From assembly GCF_017876515.1 (NCBI RefSeq), contig NZ_JAGIOC010000001.1, positions 1,488,001-1,552,000 on the forward strand: a DNA stretch of 64,000 bases. The letters run 5' to 3'. Made by a program: the position numbers and the translations under genes. A model generated the notes under the pieces. The model was not told the DNA's origin and searched no databases. It saw only the letters and a list, made by a program, of their open reading frames with translations. This stretch comes from Brachybacterium fresconis. Lineage in GTDB: Bacteria > Actinomycetota > Actinomycetes > Actinomycetales > Dermabacteraceae. Each line of letters opens with the position of its first letter. Position 1 is the stretch's first letter. Positions 53,681-63,903 of this stretch are shown here, one piece after another.

Positions 53681-55377
53681 GCAGCGAGCATGCTGCGACC
53701 GCCTCGGCGGCCGACGTCCACCACGGAGAGGTCGCCCGGACGTCCCTGGTGCGGCTCCTGCTGCGCCTGAAGTGGACGCTGTGGAAGCGCTCCTACCGCA
53801 AGAACGTCGGCAAGCTCATCGGGACTCTGTTCGGGGTGCTCTACGCCCTCGGCGGCCTGGTCGGCCTGGTGTTCGCCTTCCTCGGCACCACGCTGTGGGC
53901 CGGTGAGGGCGAGACCTTCGGGCTGGTCATCCGGGGCCTGGGGACGGTGACGGTGCTGGCGTGGTTCCTGATCCCCGTGCTGGCCTTCGGAGTGGACGAC
54001 ACCCTGGATCCGCGCTCCTTCGCCCTGTTCCCGCGCAGCGCGAAGGAGCTGCAGCCGGGCCTGTTCGCCGCGTCCGCGCTGAGCCTGCCGAGCCTGTTCA
54101 CCCTGCTCGCCGTCGCCGTCGCCACAGCCTTCGAGGTGCTGTGGCTGGTGCTGTTCGGCCAGGGCGTGGGGTGGATCCTCGCCGCGATCGTGCTGCTGAT
54201 CCCTGCCAACCTGGCCGGAGTGGTGCTGTGCCTGCTGCTGCCGCGCGCCTGGTTCGCGCACTCGGCGAGCAAGGCCTCCTCCCGCAGCGGCCGTGAGCTC
54301 GGCGGAATCTTCGCGATGATGGTCATGTTCGCCGCGATCTACGGCTTCTCGCTCAGCATGCAGCGAATCGAGGACCTGAATGTCGAGCTGGTGCGCCAGT
54401 GGCTGCCCGGCGTGGTCGACGTGCTCGCCTGGACCCCGTTCGGGGCCCTGTTCTCCGTGCCGATGGACCTCGCCGAGGGCGCGGTGCTGCCGGCCCTGGC
54501 GCGCCTGCTGATCGGCGCGGCCACGATCGCGCTCACCTGGCTGTGGTGGCGCCGCTCCATCGATGCCTCCCTCACCTCCGCGCTGACCGGTGACGCCTCC
54601 TCGGGCACCACCAAGGTCTCCGCCCTGGTGCCGCGATGGGCGAAGCCCTCCCCCTTCGGGGCGGTGCTGGGCAAGTCCCTGCGCTACTGGCGGCGCGACA
54701 CCCGCTACCTGGCATCGATCGGCATCTACCCGTTGATCATCGTGTTCTTCGTGGCGATGGGCCTGGTGCTCCCCGAGTCGCGCCCGATGATGCTCGCATT
54801 CACCGTGTTCATGTGCGGCATGACCGGGGTCAGCCTGTGCAACGAGATCGGCTTCGACGGGCCCTCGGGCTGGGTCAACATCACCGCGAACCTGCCCGCG
54901 CGGGCGAACCTGCTGGGCCGGGTCGCCGCGATCGCGGTGCTCATGGTCCCGCCGGTGCTCGTGATCACGGTGGCCCTGCCGCTGCTGTACGACATGGCAT
55001 ACCTGATCCCGCTGGTGCTGCTGGCCTCCGTCGGCGTCATGATCTCCGGCTGGGGCTCCTCGGTCGCGGTCGGCGCGATCATGCCGTACCCGGCCTCACC
55101 TCCCGGCACCAACCCGATGAAGGACAAGTCGGCCTCGAGCGCCAACGCGATGCTCACGATGGCGATCGCGATGGTCTCCGTGTTCGTCCCGCAGATCCCG
55201 ACGATCGGCCTGGCGATCTGGGGCCTGGTCGTGGGCAGCGAGGTGCTGCTGCTGGTGGCAGGACTGGTCTCGCTGGTCCTGGGCGTGCTCGCCTTCTGGG
55301 TGGGGCTGCGGATCGGCACGGCGCGCCTGGAGGCGCACTATCCGGACCTGTTCCAGAAGGTCCGCGACTTCCTCTGA
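53665..55377 (+). CDS. Large multi-span permease, partner of the ABC ATPase
   Basis: A 570-residue polytopic protein with about twelve hydrophobic segments and no ATP-binding motif. GTG start at 53665 inside the end of the ATPase gene, with GAAGGGAG ahead. It matches the 'transporter' type partner proteins of SAGM-type ATPases (LKWTLWKRSYRKNVGKLIGTLFG at the start). Substrate unknown. Confidence 0.83.
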
Positions 55378-55425
55378 CCTGCGTCGGCGACACGTGCGCG
55401 GCCCTGCGGCCGGGCACCCGCCCGC

Positions 55426-55971
55426 TCACGCAGCCAGAGTGCGCTGCATGACCAGGGCGTCGATCCCCCGGCCCCGGATCCGGTAGTAGCCGCGGCGCCG
55501 GTCGATCTCGCAGTACCCGGCGGCGGTGTAGAAGCGGCGGGCGCGGGCGTTGTCCTCGCGCACCTCGAGCAGCATCGAGGTGGCGCCGGCGGCGCGGGCC
55601 TGCTGCTCGCACCAGGTCAGCAGCGCACGGCCGATGCCGAGGCCCTCGCGCAGGGTGCCGATGGTGTGCAGGTCGGCCAGGTCTCCGGCGATCATGATCC
55701 CCGCGTACCCCAGCAGCCGCCCCTGCGCGTCGACGCCGTCGGCGGCGAGGACGTAGCGACGGTCGGGGTGGGCGACCTCCTCGGCGAGCTGGAAGACGGT
55801 CCAGGATTCGTCGGGGAACAGCTCGAGCTCGGCGTGGGCGATCGCCTCGACGTCCTCGAGGGTCGCGGGGCGCAGGCCCCACTTCCCCGTCGGCTCCGCG
55901 TCGCGGTGGGCTCCCGCGGCGCTCCCGGCGGCTCCGTCGGGTGCCGAGCCCGACGCATGCTGGTCCGTCAT
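55426..55971 (-). CDS. rimI: Ribosomal-protein-alanine N-acetyltransferase RimI
   Basis: A 181-residue GNAT. Core WGLRPATLEDVEAIAHAELELFPDESWTVFQLAEEV, acetyl-CoA loop LREGLGIGRALL and ending ARRFYTAAGYCEIDRRRGYY, matching RimI. About 30 extra N-terminal residues are Ala/Gly-rich. Directly after tsaB (1 nt gap), the usual position. Confidence 0.92.
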   Translation of the reverse strand: MTDQHASGSAPDGAAGSAAGAHRDAEPTGKWGLRPATLEDVEAIAHAELELFPDESWTVFQLAEEVAHPDRRYVLAADGVDAQGRLLGYAGIMIAGDLADLHTIGTLREGLGIGRALLTWCEQQARAAGATSMLLEVREDNARARRFYTAAGYCEIDRRRGYYRIRGRGIDALVMQRTLAA

Positions 55972-55972
55972 C

Positions 55973-56683
55973 TCAGCGGCCCAGGGCGCTCTTGCGGGCG
56001 GTGGGCTTGGCGGCGTCGGGCTCGCGCAGGTACAGCGGCGCCGTGTCGGAGAGGTCCTCGCCCCGGGCGATCCGCTGCGCGGCGGCGAGGATCAGGTGCC
56101 CGGCGTCGGCGTGCGCCATCTCGGCGGTCGCCGGCAGCAGCTGCGGGTACAGTCCGGTCCCGGAGCCGACCAGGAGGTCGCAGGCGGTGAGCTCGGCCGC
56201 GACATCCGCGGGCGCGTCCACGGCCGGTCCCGCTTCGCGGGTGACGGTGCCGTCGGCGGCGCGGCGGTAGCGCGCGTGGTAGACCTCGCGGCGGCGGGCG
56301 TCCAGGGCCACGGCGACGGTGACCGGTGCCGTCCCCTCGCCTCCGGCGGCGGCGAGGGCCTGGTGCGCGAGGGCGTCCAGCGAGCTGATCCCGTGCAGCG
56401 GGAGGTCCAGCACCCCGGCGATGCTGCGGGCGGCGACCAGCCCCACCCGCAGACCGGTGAACGGGCCGGGCCCGCGGCCGACGACGATGCCGGTGAGGTC
56501 GCTGCGCCCGGCGCCCGCCTCGGCCATCGTCTCCTCGACCAGGGCCAGCAGCACCTCGTCGTGGTGACGGGCGCGGTCATCGCCGCGGACGGCGAGGATC
56601 TCCGGGGCGTGCCCGTCCCCGCCGAGCGTTCCACGGGCGACGGCGACGCTCACCGCTCCGGAGGTGTCTATTCCCAGCAGCAT
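55973..56683 (-). CDS. tsaB: tRNA t6A modification protein TsaB
   Basis: A 236-residue ASKHA-fold protein: MLLGIDTSGAVSVAV start and the hallmark GRGPGPFTGLRVGLVAA (about 68-84). It works with TsaD and TsaE to make t6A37 in tRNA. tsaD is not in the window. The ATG shares one base with the tsaE stop (TGATG). Confidence 0.94.
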   Translation of the reverse strand: MLLGIDTSGAVSVAVARGTLGGDGHAPEILAVRGDDRARHHDEVLLALVEETMAEAGAGRSDLTGIVVGRGPGPFTGLRVGLVAARSIAGVLDLPLHGISSLDALAHQALAAAGGEGTAPVTVAVALDARRREVYHARYRRAADGTVTREAGPAVDAPADVAAELTACDLLVGSGTGLYPQLLPATAEMAHADAGHLILAAAQRIARGEDLSDTAPLYLREPDAAKPTARKSALGR

Positions 56684-57414
56684 CAGCGGTTCTCCTCGTC
56701 GGTGGCGGCGGATCCTTCGCGTGCGGACGGGACGCGCTGTGCAGCGTCCGCTGACGGGCCGGGCTGCGCGGAGGGGCCAGGCTTGGCGGAGGGGCCGGGC
56801 TGCACTGAGGGGCCAGGCTGCACGGAGGGGCCGGGCTGCGCGGAGGGGCCGGGCCGCGCAGAGGGGCCGGGCTGCACGGAGGGGCCGGGCTGCGCAGACG
56901 TTCCGGACAGCGCGGACAGCGCGGAGGCGAGCTCGGTGCGCGCCCGCTCGTCCCAGCGCCGGCCGCTCGGGGTCAGGCGCAGGGTGCGGGGCTCGTCGGG
57001 GTCGTCGGGGTCCTCCACCTGGTCGGGCCGTTCGAGCTCGACCAGCAGGACGGAGTCCACGAGGTGCTCCACCCGGTCGCGGCCCCATTCCACGACGGTG
57101 ACGGAGGCGTCGAGGTCGGCTTCGAGGTCGAGGTCGTCGATGTCGCCGCCCCCGCCGAGGCGGTAGGCGTCCACGTGCACGAGGGCGGGGCCGCCGCGGA
57201 GACTGGGGTGGACCCGCTCGATGACGAAGGTCGGGGAGGCGACGGGACCGCGCACCCCGAGGCCCTCGCCGAGCCCCTGGGTGAAGGTGGTCTTGCCGGC
57301 GCCGAGCGGACCGTCCAGCACCAGCATGTCGCCGGCGCGCAGCACGGTGGCGAGCGCGCGGGCGGCGGCGCGGGTGCCGTCGGCGTCCAGGGTGCGGATC
57401 TCGAGGTCGTTCAC
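56683..57414 (-). CDS. tsaE: tRNA t6A modification ATPase TsaE with a C-terminal repeat tail
   Basis: A 243-residue protein; TsaE usually has about 150. Walker A LDGPLGAGKTTFTQGLGEGLG (33-52), SPTFVIERVH, and VDAYRLGG then VVEWGRDRV complete the family domain by residue ~150. The rest is an extra tail of about eight PS(A/V)(Q/R/K)PG hexapeptides encoded by 18 bp DNA repeats (56752-56893). GTG start overlaps the alr stop (GTGA). Confidence 0.92.
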   Translation of the reverse strand: MNDLEIRTLDADGTRAAARALATVLRAGDMLVLDGPLGAGKTTFTQGLGEGLGVRGPVASPTFVIERVHPSLRGGPALVHVDAYRLGGGGDIDDLDLEADLDASVTVVEWGRDRVEHLVDSVLLVELERPDQVEDPDDPDEPRTLRLTPSGRRWDERARTELASALSALSGTSAQPGPSVQPGPSARPGPSAQPGPSVQPGPSVQPGPSAKPGPSAQPGPSADAAQRVPSAREGSAATDEENR

Positions 57415-58583
57415 GGGAGCACTTCCCGGGTGACCCGCCCGGAGACGGAGGTGAGGATCTCGTAGGGAATGGTCCCGGCGGCCCGCGCCCAGTCGTCGGC
57501 GGTGGTGGCGGCCGGGCCGTTGGGGGCTCCCCCGGCGTCGCCGAAGACGAACACCTCGTCCCCGGCGCGCGCGTCGGAGTCCGGGCCCAGGTCGATGACG
57601 ATCTGGTCCATGCTGATCCGGCCGATCTGGGCGGCGCGGCGGTCCCCGGACTCGGTGCGCACGAGCACCTCGCAGCGGTCGCTGCCGGCACGGTGCAGCC
57701 CGTCGGCGTAGCCGAGCGGCACCAGGCCGACGCGGGTGCGCTGGGCGGTGGTGTGGATCCGGCCGTAGCCGATGCTGTGGCCCTCGGGGACCTCCTTGAC
57801 CATGGCCAGGCGGCTGCTGAGGGTCATGGCGGGGCGCAGCGGGACGTCGGTGGCGACCGGCGGATAGCCGTACAGGGCGATGCCGGGGCGCACCAGGTCG
57901 CGGTGCAGGTCGGGGCGGGTCAGCAGCGCGGCGGAGTTGGCGATGTGCTGGAGCGGGACGGGCCCCACCTCCTCCTCGAGCGCCGCGCACGCCGAGTCGA
58001 ACAGCTCGACCTGCTGGTCGGTGGCCGGATCGGCCGGGTCGTCCGCGCTGGTCAGATGGGTCCAGGCGGCCACGACCTGCAGGAAGTCGTCTTCGACCAT
58101 CGCCGCACCGAGCTCACGGATCTGCCAGGGCAGGACCCCGCCACGCCCCATGCCCGTGTCGATCTTCAGGTGCACGCGGGCCCGACGGTCGGCCTGTCGG
58201 GCGGCGTCGGACACGAGCGCGATCATCTCCGGGGAGCCGACGGACACGTCGATCCCGGAGGAGAGCACCTCGGGCAGCACGATCTCGGCGGTGTGCGGCT
58301 CGTACAGCCAGGTGAGGATGTGCGCGTCGAGATCGGCGCGGGCGAGCGCGAGCGCGCTGGCGGGGTGGGCGACGCCGAGCCAGGTGGCCCCGCCCTCGAG
58401 CGCGGCCCGAGCGGCGGTGAGCATGCCGTGCCCGTAACCGTCGGCCTTGACCACCGCCATCAGGGCAGTCTGTTCCTCCAGCAGTCCGGTCAGCGCCCGG
58501 GTGTTCTGGGTGATCGCCGCAGGGTCGATCACGGCCCGGTTGGGCACGTGCCGAGGGTCCTCGGCGGGGATCGGAATGGTCAT
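57411..58583 (-). CDS. alr: Alanine racemase
   Basis: A 390-residue PLP enzyme making D-Ala for peptidoglycan. PLP-Lys in LMAVVKADGYGHG (about residue 50), and the C-terminal catalytic domain with GYADGLHRAG and RISMDQIVIDLG. GGAGCTC lies before the ATG at 58583; 13 bp after the nnr gene. Part of the run acpS-nnr-alr-tsaE-tsaB-rimI. Confidence 0.95.
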   Translation of the reverse strand: MTIPIPAEDPRHVPNRAVIDPAAITQNTRALTGLLEEQTALMAVVKADGYGHGMLTAARAALEGGATWLGVAHPASALALARADLDAHILTWLYEPHTAEIVLPEVLSSGIDVSVGSPEMIALVSDAARQADRRARVHLKIDTGMGRGGVLPWQIRELGAAMVEDDFLQVVAAWTHLTSADDPADPATDQQVELFDSACAALEEEVGPVPLQHIANSAALLTRPDLHRDLVRPGIALYGYPPVATDVPLRPAMTLSSRLAMVKEVPEGHSIGYGRIHTTAQRTRVGLVPLGYADGLHRAGSDRCEVLVRTESGDRRAAQIGRISMDQIVIDLGPDSDARAGDEVFVFGDAGGAPNGPAATTADDWARAAGTIPYEILTSVSGRVTREVLP

Positions 58584-58596
58584 CGAGCTCCTCGGT

Positions 58597-60102
58597 TCAC
58601 GACAGGGCGCTCGCCAGGATAGTCCCGAGAGCCTCGGGGACGTGCTCGGCGACGTCGAGGGCGACCAGGGGCAGCATCCCGTCCCGGGAGGCGAGGCGCC
58701 CGGCGCGGCCGTGCAGGATCGCGGCCAGCGACGCGGCGTCCGGGCCCGCCAGCCCGGCGGCGAGCAGGGTCCCGGCCATTCCCGCGAGAACGTCCCCGGT
58801 GCCGGCGGTCGCGAGCTGGCTGGTGGCATCGTCCTGGGTGCGCAGCGGCCCGCCGTCGGCGGGGGCGACGAGGGTGATCGCGCCCTTGAGCAGGACGGTC
58901 GCTCCGGTCGCCGCCGCGAGGGCGACCGCGAGATCGGAGCCGGGGAGGTCCCGGTCGATCCCCAGCCGCTCGGCCAGGCGGTCCGCCTCTCCGCGGTGCG
59001 GGGTCAGCACGACGTCTCCGGAGAAGCGGTGCGCCGCGCCGATCGCATCGAGGCCCCCGGCGTCGATCACGCCCCGGGCGACCTCTCCCCGTGCGCCCTC
59101 TCCCCCGGCGGTGCTGAGCAGGTCCACACCGGCGCGGGTGCGAGGATCATCACCGGACAGGCCGGGGCCGACGACGAGGGCGTGCAGGCGGCCGATCGCC
59201 TCCGGGTCGACCGACTCGGCGGGGTGCCCGACGACCTCGGGGCGGGTGTGCAGGACGAGGTCCAGCACGCTCTGCGGGGCGATGACCCGGACCATCCCGG
59301 CACCGGAACGGGCCGCCCCCGTGGAGGTCAGGACCGCGGCGCCGGGGAAACGAGGACTGCCGGCGGCGATCGCGACCACGCCGCGGGAGTACTTGGTGGC
59401 GTCCCGCTCCGGGCGCGGCCAGCGCTCCGTCACCTCGGCGTCGTCCAGGCGCAGCACGGCGGCCTCGGTCGGGAGGTGATCGGCCAGGCCGAGATCGACG
59501 AGGTGGACGTGGCCGGCCAGCTCGGCGCCGCCGGGCAGCAGCAGCCCGGCCTTGACGGCCCCGAAGGTGACGGTCTCGCGCGCCGCGAGGGCACCGGGCG
59601 CCGCCTGTCCCGTGGAGGCATCGACGAAGCTGGGCACGTCGACCGCGATCACGGGTACTCCGCAGCGACGCACCGCCTCCAGCAGCGTGGTCAGGCGCGC
59701 AGGGACCTCGGGACGGCCGCCGATTCCGACGATCGCGTCCAGCACGAGGTCGACCTCGGCGAGCCGGGACTGCAGATCCTCGGGGTCCGTGTCGTCGAGA
59801 TCGTGGAGGGTGCCTCCGGCCTCGCGGAGGGCCTCGGCCCCGCCGGCATGGAAGCCGTCGGCGGCGGCGATCGCGTCGGCGGCGATCCCCTGACCGCGCA
59901 GCAGGGCAGCAGCGTGGAGCCCGTCCCCACCGTTGTCCCCGCTGCCGGCGAGCACCACGACAGAGGGCTCGTCGGGGGCGCGCAGGTGCTCTGCGACCCG
60001 GCCGGCGAGCGCTCGCGCGGCATGCTGCATCAGGGGTCGGCCGGCGTCCAGGAGAGGACGTTCCGCCGCGCGGACCTGCTCGGTGGTGTAGCCGCGGATC
60101 AT
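58597..60102 (-). CDS. nnr: Bifunctional NAD(P)HX epimerase / ADP-dependent dehydratase
   Basis: A 501-residue fusion that repairs hydrated NAD(P)H. The N-terminal epimerase (YjeF_N, 1-215) has VVVLAGSGDNGGDGLHAA and VDVPSFVDASTG. The C-terminal dehydratase (carbohydrate-kinase fold) has VLTPHRGEADRLAERLG and the catalytic TAGTGDVLAGMAG. Start overlaps the acpS stop as ATGA. Confidence 0.94.
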   Translation of the reverse strand: MIRGYTTEQVRAAERPLLDAGRPLMQHAARALAGRVAEHLRAPDEPSVVVLAGSGDNGGDGLHAAALLRGQGIAADAIAAADGFHAGGAEALREAGGTLHDLDDTDPEDLQSRLAEVDLVLDAIVGIGGRPEVPARLTTLLEAVRRCGVPVIAVDVPSFVDASTGQAAPGALAARETVTFGAVKAGLLLPGGAELAGHVHLVDLGLADHLPTEAAVLRLDDAEVTERWPRPERDATKYSRGVVAIAAGSPRFPGAAVLTSTGAARSGAGMVRVIAPQSVLDLVLHTRPEVVGHPAESVDPEAIGRLHALVVGPGLSGDDPRTRAGVDLLSTAGGEGARGEVARGVIDAGGLDAIGAAHRFSGDVVLTPHRGEADRLAERLGIDRDLPGSDLAVALAAATGATVLLKGAITLVAPADGGPLRTQDDATSQLATAGTGDVLAGMAGTLLAAGLAGPDAASLAAILHGRAGRLASRDGMLPLVALDVAEHVPEALGTILASALS

Positions 60103-60563
60103 CGTGCCTCCTCGTGGTCGGCGGGCTCGCCGCGCTCGGCGACCACGATCGCGGTCGCGATGTCCCCGTCGTGCGAGAGCGAGAGGTGCAGGTGGGCGAC
60201 GCGCTGGGCCTCGGCGGCCCGCAGCGTGGCGCCGCGCAGGCGCAGATAGGGGCGGCGGGCCTCGGTGCGCTCGACGGTGACGTCCTGCCAGGAGAAGTCC
60301 CCGGGGGCGCCGAGGGCCTTGCCCACGGCCTCCTTCGCGGCGACCCGGGCGGCGCGGGAGGCGGCCGACAGCTCTCGCTCCTTCGGGGTGAACAGGCGCG
60401 CCAGCAGAGCGGGGGTGCGCTCGATCATCGCGGCCAGGCGCGAGATGCCCACGACGTCGACGCCCACACCGGCGACGGTGCCGTCCTCCCGGGGCGCGAA
60501 CGCCCGGCCCCCGAAGCTGTCGTCGGGGCCGGGCGTCGGCGTCGCGGTCGGGAAGCTGCTCAT
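60099..60563 (-). CDS. acpS: Holo-[acyl-carrier-protein] synthase AcpS
   Basis: A 154-residue phosphopantetheinyl transferase with VAGVGVDVVGISRLAAMIERT (metal Asp) and AARVAAKEAVGKALG. The first 30 residues are a Pro/Thr-rich extension absent in minimal AcpS; an internal start at about residue 30 is possible. It activates fatty-acid ACP. Confidence 0.92.
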   Translation of the reverse strand: MSSFPTATPTPGPDDSFGGRAFAPREDGTVAGVGVDVVGISRLAAMIERTPALLARLFTPKERELSAASRAARVAAKEAVGKALGAPGDFSWQDVTVERTEARRPYLRLRGATLRAAEAQRVAHLHLSLSHDGDIATAIVVAERGEPADHEEAR

Positions 60564-60669
60564 CCCCGCAGTATCACACCCCGACCCGAGGATCGTGTGG
60601 CAGCCCTATCGGGCAGGGTCGCCGCAACCGGCCGGACGGACGAGAGGACGTCACCACCGGCCGCCGGGG

Positions 60670-62538
60670 TCACTCGACGGTGACGGACTTGGCGAGGTTG
60701 CGCGGCTGGTCCACGTCCAGGCCCTTCGCGGTGGCCAGCTCGCAGGAGAAGATCTGCAGCGGGATCACAGTCAGCAGGGCCGCGAACAGGGTGCGCGTGG
60801 CGGGCACCCGGATCACCTCGTCGGCGTAGGGCAGCACCGCGTCGTCGCCCTCCTCGGCGATCACCAGGGTGCGGGCACCGCGGGCGCGCACCTCCTGGAT
60901 GTTGGAGACCACCTTGGCGTGCAGCGAGTGGCGGCCATGGGGCGAGGGCACGATCACGAAGACCGGCTGGCCCTCCTCGACCAGGGCGATCGGCCCGTGC
61001 TTGAGCTCGCCGGCCGCGAAGCCCTCGGCATGGATGTAGGCGATCTCCTTGAGCTTCAGGGCCCCTTCCATCGCGGTCGGGTAGCCGACGTGACGACCCA
61101 GGAACAGCACGCTGGTGACGTCCTGCATCTGATCGGCGAGCCGCTCGATCTGCCCGGAGTTGTCCAGCACCTGCTGGATCTGGTCGGGGATGCGCTCGAG
61201 ATCGCCCATCAGCGCCGCGATCTCGTCGGGGTAGAGGTTCCCCCGCACCTGCGCCAGGAACAGACCCAGCAGATAGCAGGCGGCGATCTGGCCCAGGTAC
61301 GCCTTGGTGGAGGCGACGGCGATCTCGGGGCCGACGTGCAGGTACAGCGCGGCGTCGGACTCCCGCGGGATGGTCGAGCCGCGGGTGTTGCAGATCGCGA
61401 TGACCTTCGCGCCCTGCTCGCGGGCATGGCGCACGGCCATCAAGGTGTCCATCGTCTCGCCGGACTGCGAGATCGCGACCACCAGGGTCTTCTCGGTGAC
61501 GACCGGGTCGCGGTAGCGGAACTCGTGGGCGAGCTCGACCTCGGTGGGGATGCGGCACCAGTGCTCGATGGCGTACTTGGCGACCTCGCCGGCGTTGGCG
61601 GCGGTGCCGCAGGCGACCACGACGATCTTGTCGACGCTGCGCAGCACGGAGGGGTCGATGTCCATCTCGTCGAGCTGGAGGGAGCCGGCGGCCAGGCGAC
61701 CCAGCAGCGTGTCGGCCACGGCGCTCGCCTGCTCGTGGATCTCCTTGGCCATGAAGGAGGAGTAGCCGCCCTTCTGCGCGGCGGCGGCGTCCCACTCGAT
61801 GGTGTAGCGCTTGGCGTCGGTGACCTCGTTCCCGTCGAAGTCGATCAGGTCGACGGAATTCGCCGTGACGGTGACGACCTGGTCCTGGCCGATCTCGAGG
61901 GCCTCCTTGGTGGAGTCCACGAAGGCGGCCACGTCCGAGCCGAGGAAGTTCTCGCCGTCGCCGAGGCCCACGACCAGCGGGGAGTTGCGGCGGGCGGCGA
62001 CGACGGTGTCCGGGGCATCGCGGTGCACGGCCAGCAGGGTGAAGGCGCCCTCCAGCTGGGAGGCGGTGCGACGCATCGCCTCGGTGAGGTCGCCGGCGGA
62101 CTCCATCTCGCGGGCGATCAGGTGCGCGGCGGCCTCGGAGTCCGTCTCTGAGGTGAAGGAGCGGCCGTCCTTCTCGAGCTCGGCGCGCAGGGTCGCGAAG
62201 TTCTCGATGATGCCGTTGTGGACCACGGCGAGCTCGCCGTCGCGGCCGCCGACGTGGGGATGGGCGTTGATGTCGGTCGGGCCCCCGTGGGTGGCCCAGC
62301 GGGTGTGGGCGATGGAGACCTGTCCGGTGGTCTCCGGCGCGCCGTCGAGGGCGTCGCGGAGGTTGACGAGCTTCCCGGCGCGCTTGGTCACGCGCACGCC
62401 GTCGTCGTCGAGCACGGCGACGCCTGCGGAGTCGTAGCCGCGGTACTCGAGGCGGGCGAGGCCCTGGAGGGCGACGTCCACGGGACGGGAGGAGGGGGCT
62501 GCGGCCTGCGGGCCTGCGTATCCGACGATTCCACACAT
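60670..62538 (-). CDS. glmS: Glucosamine-6-phosphate synthase, isomerizing
   Basis: A 622-residue amidotransferase. Cys2 is the nucleophile (MCGIVGYAG), with RLEYRGYDSAGVAV and THGGPTDINAHPH in the glutaminase domain (1-235). Two SIS domains follow (SQSGETMDTLMAVRHA), and the end is RNLAKSVTVE. First step to UDP-GlcNAc. The start at 62538 is fixed by the Cys2 rule; TAGCGT is 7 nt upstream. Confidence 0.97.
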   Translation of the reverse strand: MCGIVGYAGPQAAAPSSRPVDVALQGLARLEYRGYDSAGVAVLDDDGVRVTKRAGKLVNLRDALDGAPETTGQVSIAHTRWATHGGPTDINAHPHVGGRDGELAVVHNGIIENFATLRAELEKDGRSFTSETDSEAAAHLIAREMESAGDLTEAMRRTASQLEGAFTLLAVHRDAPDTVVAARRNSPLVVGLGDGENFLGSDVAAFVDSTKEALEIGQDQVVTVTANSVDLIDFDGNEVTDAKRYTIEWDAAAAQKGGYSSFMAKEIHEQASAVADTLLGRLAAGSLQLDEMDIDPSVLRSVDKIVVVACGTAANAGEVAKYAIEHWCRIPTEVELAHEFRYRDPVVTEKTLVVAISQSGETMDTLMAVRHAREQGAKVIAICNTRGSTIPRESDAALYLHVGPEIAVASTKAYLGQIAACYLLGLFLAQVRGNLYPDEIAALMGDLERIPDQIQQVLDNSGQIERLADQMQDVTSVLFLGRHVGYPTAMEGALKLKEIAYIHAEGFAAGELKHGPIALVEEGQPVFVIVPSPHGRHSLHAKVVSNIQEVRARGARTLVIAEEGDDAVLPYADEVIRVPATRTLFAALLTVIPLQIFSCELATAKGLDVDQPRNLAKSVTVE

Positions 62539-62946
62539 GCCGATCACGCTAACGATCCCGGAGCTCTCGCGCCGCTTCCGAGCGGCCTCGGCAGGAGTCG
62601 TTCCTCACCCTGACGGGGGTGCGTGCATGCGCCTGGCCGAACCTGCGCACGACCGGTCAGATTCGCGCAGTGGCGATGAGTGGTCGGTTCGCCCGACGGA
62701 GCGTGCCGGGCGGGGAGGCTCGGTTCGCCCGACGGAGCGGGCCGAGCGGGGTCGGTCGGTGCAGACGTCGTTCCGGTCGGGCGCGGGCGGTCCTCCCGTG
62801 AGGCACGGTCGGTCGTCCCGTCGGGCGCGGGCGGTCGGCGCAGACGCCGCTCCCGTCGGGCGCGGGCGGGCCATCCCTTCGGGCGCCGGTCTCATCTCAC
62901 AGCGTGGTGGCCGGTTTCTCGGCCCGGAGCTGGAAGAATCATGGCC
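62539..62946. repeat. GC-rich gap with short repeats between glmS and coaA
   Basis: A 408 bp gap without a gene. It holds two 36 bp units starting at 62684 and 62720 (TCGGTTCGCCCGACGGAGCG core), then three copies of GTCGGGCGCGGGCGG at about 62776, 62820 and 62855. It contains the divergent promoters of glmS and coaA. Confidence 0.7.
62546..62551 (-). promoter_or_regulatory. -10 hexamer TAGCGT of glmS
   Basis: TAGCGT ends 7 nt before the ATG at 62538; leaderless pattern. Confidence 0.5.
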
Positions 62947-63903
62947 ATGAAGGCCGCTTCAGCGTCGAGCACCGTCACCCCGTTCGAGGAGATCCCGCGG
63001 GATGACTGGGCACGCCTGTCCAATCAGACCCCTCTGCCGTTGTCCGAGGACGACATCGCCAAGCTGCGAGGCCTGGGCGACCGCCTGGACCTGCGAGAGG
63101 TCGACGCCGTCTACCGGCCGATCTCCCGTCTGCTGAACATTCAGGTCGCGGCGGCGCAGGCGCTGCGCCGGGACCGCGAGGGCTTCCTGGACCATCATCA
63201 GCACCGCACCCCGTACATCATCGGCGTGGCGGGTTCGGTCGCGGTCGGCAAGTCGACCACGGCCCGTCTGCTGCGCGAGCTGATGGCGCGCTGGCCGGAG
63301 ACGCCGCAGGTCCAGCTGGTGACGACCGACGGCTTCCTGCTGCCCAACGCCGAGCTCGAGAGGCGCGGCATCATGCATCGCAAGGGCTTTCCCGAGAGCT
63401 ACGACCGACGCGGCCTGCTGCGCTTCGTCGCCGACGTGAAGTCGGGGCAGGAACGGGTCGAAGCCCCGGTGTATTCCCATCTGTCCTACGACATCCTCGA
63501 GAACGAGCGGGTCGTGGTCGAGCAGCCCGACGTGCTGATCCTGGAGGGTCTGAACGTGCTGCAGCCGGCCCGGCCGCGCCGCGACGGGCGCCTGGGGATG
63601 GCGGTCTCGGACTTCTTCGACTTCTCGGTGTACGTCGACGCCCGCGTCGAGGACGTCCGGCGCTGGTACGTCGACCGTTTCCTGCAGCTGCGCCGCACCG
63701 CGTTCTCCGACCCGCGCTCCTACTTCCGGCGCTATGCGGACCTCAGCGATGACGAGGCCGTGCAGACGGCGGAGCGGATCTGGCGCACCATCAACGGGCC
63801 GAACCTCACCGAGAACGTGCTGCCCACGCGCGGCCGCGCAGACCTCGTGCTGCGCAAGGACGGCCGACACCGCGTGCATTCGGTGCTGCTGCGCAAAGTC
63901 TGA
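62947..63903 (+). CDS. coaA: Type I pantothenate kinase CoaA
   Basis: A 318-residue P-loop kinase: [22 protein letters not shown] (Walker A, about 95-117), [28 protein letters not shown] and [12 protein letters not shown]. First step of coenzyme A synthesis. ATG at 62941 is also possible and gives two more residues; 62947 is preferred because AAGAAT ends 7 nt before it. Confidence 0.95.
   Translation: MKAASASSTVTPFEEIPRDDWARLSNQTPLPLSEDDIAKLRGLGDRLDLREVDAVYRPISRLLNIQVAAAQALRRDREGFLDHHQHRTPYIIGVAGSVAVGKSTTARLLRELMARWPETPQVQLVTTDGFLLPNAELERRGIMHRKGFPESYDRRGLLRFVADVKSGQERVEAPVYSHLSYDILENERVVVEQPDVLILEGLNVLQPARPRRDGRLGMAVSDFFDFSVYVDARVEDVRRWYVDRFLQLRRTAFSDPRSYFRRYADLSDDEAVQTAERIWRTINGPNLTENVLPTRGRADLVLRKDGRHRVHSVLLRKV

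Noticed and set aside
60265..62151. Long plus-strand frame opposite glmS
   Set aside because: It is antisense to a clear glmS gene and has no recognisable domain; typical of high-GC third-position bias.
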